A stretch of 43,485 nucleotides of DNA from the NCBI RefSeq assembly GCF_900114615.1, contig NZ_FOTS01000044.1:1-43485 (forward strand), read 5' to 3'. A program made the position numbers and the translations under genes. Shown one piece after another: positions 1 through 7,580 of the stretch (the first letter of the stretch is position 1; each line of letters begins with the position of its first letter). This DNA is from Pelosinus propionicus DSM 13327 (lineage in GTDB: Bacteria > Bacillota > Negativicutes > DSM-13327). Under the pieces are notes generated by a model. The model had not been told where the DNA came from. It saw nothing but the letters and a program-made list of their open reading frames with translations, and ran no database searches.

Positions 1-231
1 CTTTCAAAAGCTGGCAATACTTATCTCAGATACTATTTAATTGAAGCTACTAGCCATGTAAAGAATCATTTATCTGAATATGCAGCTTTTTACCAGAAGA
101 AGTATGATGAAGTTAAAACTCATCAGCACAAACGCGCACTCGCACTTACTGCTCGTAAATTCATCCGGCTGATTTTTGGATTGCTGGCCAACCATCAGCT
201 TTACTCTCCAAGTAGAGTAAGCCAAAGTTAA
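1..231 (+). CDS. IS110-family transposase, 3' end only (partial)
   Basis: The first 76 codons of the window, in frame 1 and ending at TAA 229-231, encode the C-terminal part of a transposase. The translation contains LSKAGNTYLRYYLIEA, then AFYQKKYDEV, HQHKRALALTARKFIRLIFG and a short tail. This is the conserved end of the IS110/IS1111 (transposase_20) family, whose members use a DEDD-type N-terminal catalytic domain that would lie left of the window. The gene may be intact outside the window; only the truncation at the edge is certain. The DNA after the stop (232-404) has no gene and would contain the end of the element. IS110 elements usually lack terminal inverted repeats, so the junction cannot be placed. 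Confidence 0.85.
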   Translation, partial: LSKAGNTYLRYYLIEATSHVKNHLSEYAAFYQKKYDEVKTHQHKRALALTARKFIRLIFGLLANHQLYSPSRVSQS

Positions 232-404
232 TAGATCCCATTTATTTACTTTTTCTTCGGCTTGAAGAAGAGGCTTGTTTAGTGCACCCATTTTTTGCGG
301 ATTACTTACAAAACTTATTTTTTATGGGCTTGACATATTACCAGATTGCTATTTGTTTATCTATGATTAATTTATAAACCCACTGAAAATGGTACAGACT
401 TTTT

Positions 405-1340
405 TTATTGCTCAATCACTATATCACTGCAACGTCCAGCACGAAGCACCGAACTGTCGGTATCATGACCAATAAATTCACGAACGCGACGGCCGATGGC
501 AATGCCTTCAGCTAGATCATAACCCGTGTCAATTCCCATTTCGCTCAACATATGAACTAAATCTTCTGTGGCAATATTACCAGATGCTCCTGGAGCAAAA
601 GGACAGCCTCCTAAACCCGCAAAGCAAGAATCATAGCGTTCGATTCCAGCTAACATGCCTGCCATTACATTGGACAGCCCCATTCCTCTGGTATTGTGAA
701 AGTGCAGCACCCAATCTATATCCGTAAACTGTTCTCTTACTTTCACACTATATTCATACACCTGCTGAGGATTAGCCATGCCTGTCGTATCGGATAATGA
801 CAATTCACTAACACCAATTTCCTTAAAGCATTTTACTACTGATATGACCTGTTCTAAGGGTACACGTCCCTCAAAACAACAGCCAAAGGCTGTGGATATG
901 GCACCAGAAAGTTCAATTCCGTGAGCAGCAGCATACTTAGCACATTCAGCAAAACCACGTACCGCTTCTTCTGGTGTTTTATTAAGATTCTTTAAAGAAT
1001 GGGTTGGGCTGGCTGAAACAGTTAACTTTGCTTTTTTGATACCAACTGCTTCTGCACGTTCTAATCCACGTAAATTCATAACCAAAGCACGATACTCTAC
1101 TCCATCTACTCGTTTCATTTTTTTCACTACCTCATCCGTATCCGCCATTTGCGGTACGGCTTTAGGATGGACAAACGATCCAATTTCGATAATTTTAGCT
1201 CCAGCTTGCACCGAACGTTCAATTAATTCTATCTTTTGCTCAACAGTTAACAATACTTTTTCATTTTGCAGTCCATCCCGAGGTCCAACCTCACAGACCG
1301 TTATCTTTTTAGGCCAAGCTAACTTGTTTTGCATTGTCAT
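405..1340 (-). CDS. HMG-CoA lyase family protein (hydroxymethylglutaryl-CoA or citramalyl-CoA lyase)
   Basis: A 311-residue DRE-TIM metallolyase. The N-terminal EVGPRDGLQNE, the metal-ligand motif HFHNTRGMG and the signature loop GLGGCPFAPGASGN with the catalytic cysteine are all present. The length is normal for bacterial HMG-CoA lyases, which cleave 3-hydroxy-3-methylglutaryl-CoA into acetyl-CoA and acetoacetate. The gene overlaps the end of the upstream CoA-transferase gene as ATGA (1337-1340) and has its own GAGGGGG ribosome-binding site, so the two are translationally coupled. The pairing with a class III CoA-transferase suggests that a free acid is activated to a CoA thioester and then split. 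(R)-citramalyl-CoA lyases belong to this family, so citramalate or a related branched acid is a real alternative to HMG-CoA. Family assignment is firm; the substrate is inferred. Confidence 0.88.
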   Translation of the reverse strand: MTMQNKLAWPKKITVCEVGPRDGLQNEKVLLTVEQKIELIERSVQAGAKIIEIGSFVHPKAVPQMADTDEVVKKMKRVDGVEYRALVMNLRGLERAEAVGIKKAKLTVSASPTHSLKNLNKTPEEAVRGFAECAKYAAAHGIELSGAISTAFGCCFEGRVPLEQVISVVKCFKEIGVSELSLSDTTGMANPQQVYEYSVKVREQFTDIDWVLHFHNTRGMGLSNVMAGMLAGIERYDSCFAGLGGCPFAPGASGNIATEDLVHMLSEMGIDTGYDLAEGIAIGRRVREFIGHDTDSSVLRAGRCSDIVIEQ

Positions 1341-2527
1341 ATTACCCCCTCACTTGTAAGCTCCTGCAGGTCTTGTTCACTAAGACCAAGCAATCCTTGA
1401 TATATCTCTGTATTATGAGCACCAAGTTCAGGACCAACCCATTTAATTTCACCTGGAGTAGCACTAAAAACAGGAACAACGCCTGGCATCTTTATCGTAC
1501 CGAGAGTTGGGTGATCCATTTCCACAATGTTATTACGAGCTTTATAATGCGGATCATTACAAATATCCTCGATACTATAAATCAAATTAACTGGAACGCC
1601 TGCAGCATCTACAATATCTTTTAATTCCTTATAATTTAGCATGCCAATCCAATCACATATAATCTGATTTAAAGAAACATCATTGGCTAATCGGTCTTTC
1701 ATTGTGGCATATAAAGAATTCGTTAATAAATCTGGACGATTCATAGCTTTTGTTAAGTATTCATAAGTCCGATCTGTGCTACAGACTAGTACTACCCATT
1801 TATGATCTCGGGTTTCATAAGTTCCCCCAGGACTAGAAGTACCACTGAGTTTAGGACTCCGTTCTCTAATGATTCCATTTTTATGATAATCTGCAATAGG
1901 AATCTCCATCATACGGAAAATACTTTCATATAAACTCACATCAATTTGCTGTGGCTCACCATTCAATACATCTCGACTATATAGCGCCATCATTGTTGAC
2001 ATAGCTGCATATAGACCACTAACATAGTCCGTCAGCGAAAAAGAAGGACTAACTGGCGGTCGGTCTTTATGACCAGTTATATATGTCATTCCAGAAAAAG
2101 CAGTAGCAGGAGTTCCAAAGCCAGCCATTTTAGCATTGGGACCAGTTTGCCCATAGCCTGTAACATGACACACGATAATTTGGGGATTAACTTTTTTTAA
2201 TGTTTCATAGCCAAGTCCCCATTTATCCATCGTTCCCGTTCGAAAATTTTCAATAACTACATCACTTTTCGCTACTAAGGATAAAAACAGTTCTTTTCCT
2301 TTTTCTTTACGCAAGTCCAACGTTACACAGCGCTTATTTCTTCCCATAGATGCCCAGCGCATTGCCTCATTATTGTGATATGGGCCTAATCTACGAAAAG
2401 GATCACCGCCTTCTGGCATTTCAACTTTAATAACATCTGCTCCAAAATCAGCCATTAACCCCGCTGCAAAGGGAGCAGCAATTACAGTCGAAACATCTAA
2501 TACTCGAATACCTGATAATAAAGACAT
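1337..2527 (-). CDS. CaiB/BaiF (class III) CoA-transferase
   Basis: A 396-residue family III CoA-transferase that would move CoA between acyl-CoA and a carboxylic acid. It begins MSLLSGIRVLDVST, has the typical ADFGADVIKVE...GGDPFR segment near residue 25-45, the VVIENFRTGTMDKWGLGY motif near 90-107, and the catalytic aspartate in SLTDYVSG (Asp167). I chose the ATG at 2525-2527 because AAAGGTG lies about eight bases upstream and the product then starts like its family. The reading frame is open up to 2581, but that extension overlaps a possible operator. It is the first gene of a two-gene operon with the lyase and is divergent from an IclR regulator. The acid substrate is unknown; citramalate or a C5/C6 branched acid would fit the partner lyase. 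Confidence 0.88.
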   Translation of the reverse strand: MSLLSGIRVLDVSTVIAAPFAAGLMADFGADVIKVEMPEGGDPFRRLGPYHNNEAMRWASMGRNKRCVTLDLRKEKGKELFLSLVAKSDVVIENFRTGTMDKWGLGYETLKKVNPQIIVCHVTGYGQTGPNAKMAGFGTPATAFSGMTYITGHKDRPPVSPSFSLTDYVSGLYAAMSTMMALYSRDVLNGEPQQIDVSLYESIFRMMEIPIADYHKNGIIRERSPKLSGTSSPGGTYETRDHKWVVLVCSTDRTYEYLTKAMNRPDLLTNSLYATMKDRLANDVSLNQIICDWIGMLNYKELKDIVDAAGVPVNLIYSIEDICNDPHYKARNNIVEMDHPTLGTIKMPGVVPVFSATPGEIKWVGPELGAHNTEIYQGLLGLSEQDLQELTSEGVI

Positions 2528-2549
2528 AATTTTCACACCTTTCATCTGA

Positions 2550-2564
2550 TGGAAACGGTTTTCA
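2550..2564. promoter_or_regulatory. Candidate IclR-type operator before the CoA-transferase gene
   Basis: The 15-mer TGGAAA-CGG-TTTTCA is a near-perfect dyad (5 of 6 arm pairs), placed 23 bases before the chosen start codon. Arms of the TGGAAA/TTTCCA kind are common in sites of IclR-family regulators, and an IclR gene is divergent from this operon. The assignment is inference from motif and position only. Confidence 0.4.
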
Positions 2565-2705
2565 CCTAATGAAAATAACATATTTTAAATCTTTTTGCAA
2601 GATGTTTTTGTAATTTTCTTTTAATTTTTACATATATTTTTAAAATTTTGGCTATCATGTAACTTATTACTAGTAAGAAAGGCAATGATAAATCTCTACA
2701 AAATC

Positions 2706-2740
2706 AAAAACATCCCTGTTAAAAGCAGGGATGTTTTATT
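2706..2740 (+). terminator. Terminator-like hairpin in the divergent intergenic region
   Basis: AAAACATCCCTG and CAGGGATGTTTT form a perfect 12-bp stem with a seven-base loop, followed by TTTTATT. It looks like an intrinsic terminator read left to right, but no plus-strand gene lies upstream. It may end a short leader or small RNA begun at 2582-2700, or attenuate the IclR gene. Confidence 0.5.
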
Positions 2741-2811
2741 GCCAAGTCGTATTAAGATTCTATATATACATTACAAATTTTAAATTTAATATAGGGGAAT
2801 GGTGATTTTTT

Positions 2812-3582
2812 TTGAAAGATAATATAATTGATGATAAACAAGGTACAACCTCGCTTCGAACACTTGAACGCGGGCTTGATATCTTAGATTGTTTTTGTCA
2901 CAGTAACACAAAATTATCATTGTCCGAACTTGCCGCTACTACAGGACTTAATCCAAGTACTGCATTTAGAATCCTTGCCACTTTAGAAAAACGTAACTAT
3001 ATTAACAGAAATCCAGAAACAAAGAAATACCAGCTAGGCTCTCAATTTTATTGTTTATTTTCTCCGTCATTAGATTCTTTAGATTTACGAACTATAGCTG
3101 CACCGCATCTTCAACACCTTTTTTCTCTTTCTAATGAAAGTGTCTGTTTGTATGTTGTCCTGGATAATCACCGTGTTTGTCTTGATAGAATTGAAACAAC
3201 CCATCCTTTGAGGCGAGTTATCCATGTAGGCGATCGTCTTTCACTTACAAAAGGTGCTGGCGGAAAAGTATTATTAGCTTGGATGACAGAAAATCAACGA
3301 CAAAAATATGGAATTACCGACTCATCATTATCCCCAAATGAATTGGATATAATTAAACAAAAAGGATTTTCTTCTAGTCTTGCCGAGCGTGAAGAAGGAG
3401 TTGCAGCTATTGCTGCACCCATATTTAACGCTAATGAGGAGATAATTGCTGCTTTATCTATGTCTGGGCCAACAGTACGATTTACACAAGAGGTTATCGG
3501 AAAAATGATTCCTCTAGTCATAAAAACTGCAAACGACATATCGTTAGATCTTGGTTATAAAAACAAGTTTACACCTCAATAA
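2812..3582 (+). CDS. IclR-family transcriptional regulator
   Basis: A 256-residue regulator. Residues about 13-75 are the winged helix-turn-helix (TSLRTLERGLDILDCF, then LSLSELAATTGLNPSTAFR). Residues about 80-245 are the IclR effector-binding domain, with SVCLYVVLDNHRVCLDR, GAGGKVLLAW, the GFSSSLAEREEGVAAIAAP block and AALSMSGPT. No ATG is available in frame, so the start is TTG 2812-2814 behind GGGGAATGG. It is transcribed away from the CoA-transferase/lyase operon and most likely controls it in response to an acid or a CoA-ester pathway intermediate. Repression or activation cannot be told from sequence. Confidence 0.93.
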   Translation: MKDNIIDDKQGTTSLRTLERGLDILDCFCHSNTKLSLSELAATTGLNPSTAFRILATLEKRNYINRNPETKKYQLGSQFYCLFSPSLDSLDLRTIAAPHLQHLFSLSNESVCLYVVLDNHRVCLDRIETTHPLRRVIHVGDRLSLTKGAGGKVLLAWMTENQRQKYGITDSSLSPNELDIIKQKGFSSSLAEREEGVAAIAAPIFNANEEIIAALSMSGPTVRFTQEVIGKMIPLVIKTANDISLDLGYKNKFTPQ

Positions 3583-3628
3583 GTCTTGTGTTACATTTCT
3601 AAGTAATATTAAAGTTAGTACCAATCTA

Positions 3629-3670
3629 AAGGTTATCTCATGATTTTTAAAATTGCGATGAGATAACCTT
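3629..3670 (+). terminator. Probable terminator of the IclR gene
   Basis: AAGGTTATCTCAT at 3629-3641 pairs perfectly with ATGAGATAACCTT at 3658-3670, leaving a 16-base loop, 47 bases after the IclR stop. The downstream T-tract is poor (TTATTG), so termination may be weak. Confidence 0.5.
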
Positions 3671-3858
3671 ATTGTTATGCAAGAATTTATGAACCATGAA
3701 GACTCCCCTGTCCATGAAGTCGGTACCGCAAATTTGTTGATGAAATCTTACGAATTGTTTTTTATCTACTAACACATAAATGAACCTTGCCAGAAACTTG
3801 GTAAGAACTATGCCAGTCAAAAAAATAAGTACAGCCAAATTAGGTACATCGAATTAAA

Positions 3859-3923
3859 TGCAATAAAGGGACTTCCTCGCCACGATTTTTTAATAATCGA
3901 AACGAGGCAGCCCCTTTATTGCA
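3859..3923 (-). terminator. Hairpin ending the polyol operon after pfkA
   Basis: TGCAATAAAGGG at 3859-3870 pairs with CCCTTTATTGCA at 3912-3923, and an inner CCTCG/CGAGG stem extends the structure. It starts 17 bases after the phosphofructokinase stop and is followed on the minus strand by a loose T-rich stretch. A terminator or 3'-end stabiliser is likely. Confidence 0.55.
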
Positions 3924-3940
3924 CTTAGTAAAAAGAATTT

Positions 3941-4900
3941 TTATATTGATAAGATTTGAGATAAATTATACATTTCGTGATCAAATACTTTTCTTTTGGT
4001 AAGTGCCTCCATCATATCAATATCTATTAAACGATTATCTTTTATGCCAATTGCACGATTGGATTTTCCTTCGATTAATAGGTTAACAGCCTTAGCACCC
4101 ATTTTACTTGCCAGGATTCGGTCAAAAGCTGTTGGAACCCCGCCCCGCTGTAAATATCCAAGTACCGTAACCCGTGATTCAATCCCTGTAATAGCAAAAA
4201 TCTCTTTTTGCAGTTCTACTGCAGCTTCCCTGCCTTCAGCTAATATAATAATATTATGAGCTTTTCCCCGTTTTTTTCCCTGTAAGATTTTCTCACAAAT
4301 CTTAGTTACCTCATATTTCTCTTCAGGGACTAAAATACTTTCTGCTCCACCTGCAAGACCCGCATAAAGCGCAATATCCCCGCAGCATCTTCCCATCACT
4401 TCAATAATGGTTACCTTCTCATGAGACATGGATGTATCCCTTATTTTACTGATAGAATCTAGTACTGTATTAATGGCTGTATCAAAACCAATGGTATAGT
4501 CGGTGTATGCTAAATCATTATCAATCGTACCTGGAATTCCCGCTACTTTTATACCGGCACAACTAATTTTATTGGCTCCCTGAAAAGAACCGTCTCCGCC
4601 AATTACAATCAAACCATCAATTTGATTTCTTTCTAATACACGAATTGCTTCATTAATACCCGCGTCTGCTCTCATTTTTTCACATCTGGAAGTTTTAAGA
4701 ACGGTTCCGCCCCTGTGAATAATATCTCCTACAGACGCGATATCCATTTCTTTCATCTCACCATCTAAGAGCCCCGTATAACCTCTTTGGATACCAACAA
4801 CCTTAAGATTGTGATATATGGAGGTTCTCACAACAGCTCGAATAGCGGCATTCATACCCGGGGCATCCCCTCCACTGGTTAATACTCCTATTTTTTTCAC
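3941..4900 (-). CDS. pfkA: ATP-dependent 6-phosphofructokinase (copy 1)
   Basis: A 319-residue bacterial PfkA that makes fructose 1,6-bisphosphate from fructose 6-phosphate and ATP. The start KKIGVLTSGGDAPGMNAAIR carries the nucleotide-binding glycines. VIGGDGSFQGA has the GGDGS signature of ATP-dependent enzymes, and GIPGTIDNDL carries the catalytic aspartate. EVMGRCCGDIALYAGLA and the sugar-binding segment near the C-terminus (YLQRGGVPTAFDRILAS) are also present. The start is GTG 4898-4900 with GGAGAAGGAG upstream. It is the last gene of the polyol/pentose-phosphate operon, where it would draw off the fructose 6-phosphate made by transketolase. A second copy lies at 20144-21106; the two are clearly diverged paralogues. 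Confidence 0.95.
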   Translation of the reverse strand: MKKIGVLTSGGDAPGMNAAIRAVVRTSIYHNLKVVGIQRGYTGLLDGEMKEMDIASVGDIIHRGGTVLKTSRCEKMRADAGINEAIRVLERNQIDGLIVIGGDGSFQGANKISCAGIKVAGIPGTIDNDLAYTDYTIGFDTAINTVLDSISKIRDTSMSHEKVTIIEVMGRCCGDIALYAGLAGGAESILVPEEKYEVTKICEKILQGKKRGKAHNIIILAEGREAAVELQKEIFAITGIESRVTVLGYLQRGGVPTAFDRILASKMGAKAVNLLIEGKSNRAIGIKDNRLIDIDMMEALTKRKVFDHEMYNLSQILSI

Positions 4901-4998
4901 GAGTCAGATCTCCTTCTCCATCTATACTAAAATCAATATTTTATTCTGCAGACTAACCAAGTACACTAAAAAGATGTTACATAAGAACACAGAAATTC

Positions 4999-5038
4999 AC
5001 AGAGAACACAAAGATGTGTACCTCTTTGTGTTCTCTGT
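4999..5038. repeat. Perfect 15-bp hairpin of the ACAGAGAACAC type between pfkA and transketolase
   Basis: ACAGAGAACACAAAG at 4999-5013 is the exact inverted repeat of CTTTGTGTTCTCTGT at 5024-5038, with a ten-base loop. The flank AACACAGAAATTC continues the theme. Palindromes made of the words 'cacagagaacacaga' recur in many bacterial genomes as dispersed intergenic repeats, so this is probably one of those rather than a gene-specific regulator. It would fold in the operon mRNA. Confidence 0.6.
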
Positions 5039-5119
5039 ATCTGCATAAACAGCTTTGCATAGTGTTTGAAAAATACATATCATTTTTTAGTACATTGGTT
5101 GTAATAGTAAAAGTTTTTA

Positions 5120-6049
5120 CTATTTGTTTTTCACTATTTTTTCTGCTGTAGCATAAATATTTTCAGCAGTTAGTCCATATTTTTGTAATAGCTCTTCTGG
5201 TTTACCCGATTCACCGAATGTATCATTCATCCCCATTTTCACCACTTGTACCGGATAATGCTCCGATAGTACGTCACAAACGGCGCTCCCCAGGCCACCA
5301 ATGACGGAGTGCTCTTCTACTGTTAGAATTCTCTTTGTTTCTTTCGCTGCTTTAATAATTAATTCTTCATCAATAGGTTTAATCGTTGAAATATTAATGA
5401 CTCTAGCAGAAATTCCCTCTTGCTTTAAAAGTTCCGCAGCTTGTAAACACTTACTAATCATAAGTCCCATTCCGATAATAGTAATATCCTTACCATCCTT
5501 TAGGACATTTCCTTTACCAAAGGTAAATGTGTGATTTTCATCAAAAATCGGCGGCACTCCCAAACGCCCTAAACGCAGATACACCGGCCCATCAATGAGA
5601 GCTGCTGCTCTAACTGCCTGCCTTGTTTCCACATCATCTGCCGGTACTATGATTTTCATGTTAGGTAAGGATCTCATAATGGCAATATCTTCAATGGACT
5701 GATGAGACCCCCCATCTTCTCCCACCGTAATTCCTGCATGAGTTGCAGCAATTTTGACATTCAATTTGGGATAACAAATGGAATTTCTAATGATTTCAAA
5801 GGCTCTGCCTGTAGCAAAAACAGCAAAGGTACTAGCAAAAGGAATTTTTCCAGTAGTGGCAAGTCCTGCCGCCATTCCCATCAAATTCTGCTCGGCGATA
5901 CCTGCATTAATAAAACGTTTTGGAAACTGCTTTGCAAATCCTGCAGTCTTAGTAGATTTGGATAAATCTGCATCCAAAACGACAATGTCCTTATTTTCTT
6001 TTCCCAATTCAATTAAAATATTTCCATAGGATTCCCTTGTAGCAATCAT
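5120..6049 (-). CDS. Transketolase, C-terminal subunit
   Basis: A 309-residue protein covering the pyrimidine-binding and C-terminal domains of transketolase. It starts ATRESYGNILIELGKEN and contains DADLSKST, then FINAGIAEQNLMGMAAGLA with the conserved glutamate that activates thiamine diphosphate. THAGITVGEDGGSHQ and the C-terminal domain (RVINISTIKPIDEELI, VEEHSVIGGLGSAV) follow. Together with the next upstream gene it makes a split transketolase, a two-gene form common in Firmicutes and archaea. It moves two-carbon units between xylulose 5-phosphate and ribose 5-phosphate or erythrose 4-phosphate. The 57-base gap to its partner carries a good ribosome-binding site (TAGGAGG). Confidence 0.94.
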   Translation of the reverse strand: MIATRESYGNILIELGKENKDIVVLDADLSKSTKTAGFAKQFPKRFINAGIAEQNLMGMAAGLATTGKIPFASTFAVFATGRAFEIIRNSICYPKLNVKIAATHAGITVGEDGGSHQSIEDIAIMRSLPNMKIIVPADDVETRQAVRAAALIDGPVYLRLGRLGVPPIFDENHTFTFGKGNVLKDGKDITIIGMGLMISKCLQAAELLKQEGISARVINISTIKPIDEELIIKAAKETKRILTVEEHSVIGGLGSAVCDVLSEHYPVQVVKMGMNDTFGESGKPEELLQKYGLTAENIYATAEKIVKNK

Positions 6050-6106
6050 TTTGTTTCCTCCTAGGTATTCGTATTCATATCACAAAGAATATCTCTATAT
6101 TACTTA

Positions 6107-6919
6107 TCAAATATTCTTTTCCAGTTCTTCAATGGCTTTAACTCGCTCTGCCTCTGACGGAGTCACCCCATGCCAGCCTACTTGATTCTCCATGAAGGAA
6201 ACACCTTTTCCCTTACTGGTCTTTGCAATAATTGCTGTTGGCTTCCCTTTTACTTCCTTTGCCTGTTTAAAGGATTTTTCAATATCTGTAAAGCAATGAC
6301 CATCAATCTCTATTACATTCCAGCCAAAGCTTTCCCATTTCTCTTTTAATGGGTTGACTTTCATAACCTCATCATTTGTTCCATCGATTTGCAAGCCATT
6401 ATGATCAATGATCGCCACTAGATTATCCAATTTATAATGGGAAGCCGCCATGGCAGCTTCCCAAATGATTCCTTCCTGAAGCTCTCCATCTCCTAACAAG
6501 GTATAAACTCGATATGATTTCTCATCAATTTTGCCCCCTAGTGCTACCCCTACTGATGCAGAAAAACCTTGCCCCAATGATCCTGTTGACATTTCTACAC
6601 CTGGAACTTTCAGCATATCTGGATGCCCCTGCAGAAAACTTCCCAGCTTTCTCAAATTTGTCAATTCGCTAGTATTAAAAAAGCCTTTCATAGCAAGAGT
6701 TCCATATAATACAGGAGCTGCATGCCCTTTACTTAAAATAAAGCGATCTCGATCTGGATTCTCTTTGTCTTCACTATCGATCTTCATTTCTTTAAAATAG
6801 AGGTAGATTAAGAGATCGGCTGCCGATAAAGCTCCTCCCGGATGCCCAGATCCCGCTGCGGCTAACATATTGATAATATGGATTCTTAATTGATTTGCAT
6901 ATATTTTCATTGGCTCCAT
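6107..6919 (-). CDS. Transketolase, N-terminal (TPP-binding) subunit
   Basis: A 270-residue protein equivalent to the N-terminal third of full-length transketolase. It has GSGHPGGALSAADLL near residue 20-35, the SKGHAAPVLY segment, and the thiamine diphosphate/Mg2+ motif GDGELQEG...IIDHNG. The ATG at 6917-6919 follows GGAGGTTATTTT. It pairs with the C-terminal subunit directly downstream. In this operon it links the pentulose phosphates produced by the dehydrogenases, epimerase and isomerase to glycolysis. Confidence 0.94.
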   Translation of the reverse strand: MEPMKIYANQLRIHIINMLAAAGSGHPGGALSAADLLIYLYFKEMKIDSEDKENPDRDRFILSKGHAAPVLYGTLAMKGFFNTSELTNLRKLGSFLQGHPDMLKVPGVEMSTGSLGQGFSASVGVALGGKIDEKSYRVYTLLGDGELQEGIIWEAAMAASHYKLDNLVAIIDHNGLQIDGTNDEVMKVNPLKEKWESFGWNVIEIDGHCFTDIEKSFKQAKEVKGKPTAIIAKTSKGKGVSFMENQVGWHGVTPSEAERVKAIEELEKNI

Positions 6920-6971
6920 AAAATAACCTCCCTACATATTGAGTACACTCTCAAAAAACTACTATGTAACC

Positions 6972-7049
6972 GTAGCGGTCAAAGGATGAGCAGAATTACA
7001 CCATAGGCAAGCAACCTGAAACGCTGCTATGCTCATCCTTCGCCGCTGC
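6972..7049. repeat. Long imperfect hairpin between rpiB and transketolase
   Basis: GCGG-TC-AAAGGATGAGCA at 6975-6992 pairs with TGCTCATCCTT-CGCCGC at 7030-7045, and the flanks GTA/TGC extend the stem to about 20 bp with a small bulge. The 37-base arm-to-arm loop has no coding capacity. Its shape, a long GC-richer stem in A+T-rich DNA, suggests a dispersed palindromic element or an mRNA-processing site in the operon. It fills most of the 156-base gap between the two genes. Confidence 0.5.
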
Positions 7050-7075
7050 AAATAAGACGTTCCACAAGATCCTTA

Positions 7076-7534
7076 CTACTGCTGCTTTTCAACTTCATAA
7101 TCAAGAATAAACTGTATTCGCTGTGCATGTTTACCCGCATCAAATGATGCTGTAAGCCATTCTTTCGTAATCTCCAGTGCCAAGCCGCTGCCGATTACTC
7201 TTTCCCCCATACATAATATATTAGAGTCATTATGTGCTCTAGTTGCTTTAGCAGAAAAAGTATCGTGCACAACAGCAGCCCGGATACCTTTTACCTTATT
7301 TGCCATAATTGACATTCCTATGCCAGTACCACAAATTAGAATTCCTTTCCACTCATCATTACCGGCTACTTTCTCAGCTACGCGTCTTGCAATCGGTCCG
7401 TAGTTAATACTGTCTGCAGAATAAGCACCCACATCTTCTAGTTCTATTTTTAATTCTTTTAAAAGGCGAACAACCTTTTCTTTGAGTGTAAATCCTGCAT
7501 GATCACTGCCAATTATAATTTTTGTGTTTTCCAT
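7076..7534 (-). CDS. rpiB: RpiB/LacAB-family sugar-phosphate isomerase (ribose-5-phosphate isomerase B)
   Basis: A 152-residue isomerase that would interconvert ribose 5-phosphate and ribulose 5-phosphate. It begins TKIIIGSDHAGFTLKEKV with the catalytic aspartate/histidine pair, has ICGTGIGMSIMANKV with the catalytic cysteine, then HDTFSAKATRAHNDSNIL and MGERVIG. The frame is open up to 7672, but the ATG at 7532-7534 gives the family N-terminus and has GGGACGAG upstream. The operon setting, beside an epimerase and transketolase, favours a pentose-phosphate role over the LacAB galactose-6-phosphate role. An allose/ribulose-phosphate specificity cannot be excluded. Confidence 0.92.
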   Translation of the reverse strand: MENTKIIIGSDHAGFTLKEKVVRLLKELKIELEDVGAYSADSINYGPIARRVAEKVAGNDEWKGILICGTGIGMSIMANKVKGIRAAVVHDTFSAKATRAHNDSNILCMGERVIGSGLALEITKEWLTASFDAGKHAQRIQFILDYEVEKQQ

Positions 7535-7580
7535 TTTATTCTCGTCCCTTCTCTTTAAAGAAGTATCACTTATGCCACAC

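Larger units (their letters stand above)
3583..3940. other. Convergent intergenic region with two hairpins, no gene called
   Basis: This stretch lies between the ends of the IclR gene (plus) and the first phosphofructokinase gene (minus). It holds the two hairpins listed separately and little else. A 63-codon minus-strand frame at 3647-3838 has no clear ribosome-binding site, overlaps one hairpin and resembles nothing I know, so I left it out. Confidence 0.6.

Noticed and set aside
70-291. Minus-strand frame of 73 codons
   Set aside because: It is antisense to the conserved IS110 transposase end and resembles no family.
3647-3838. Minus-strand frame of 63 codons with a hydrophobic start
   Set aside because: No ribosome-binding site, overlaps the IclR terminator hairpin, no recognisable family.
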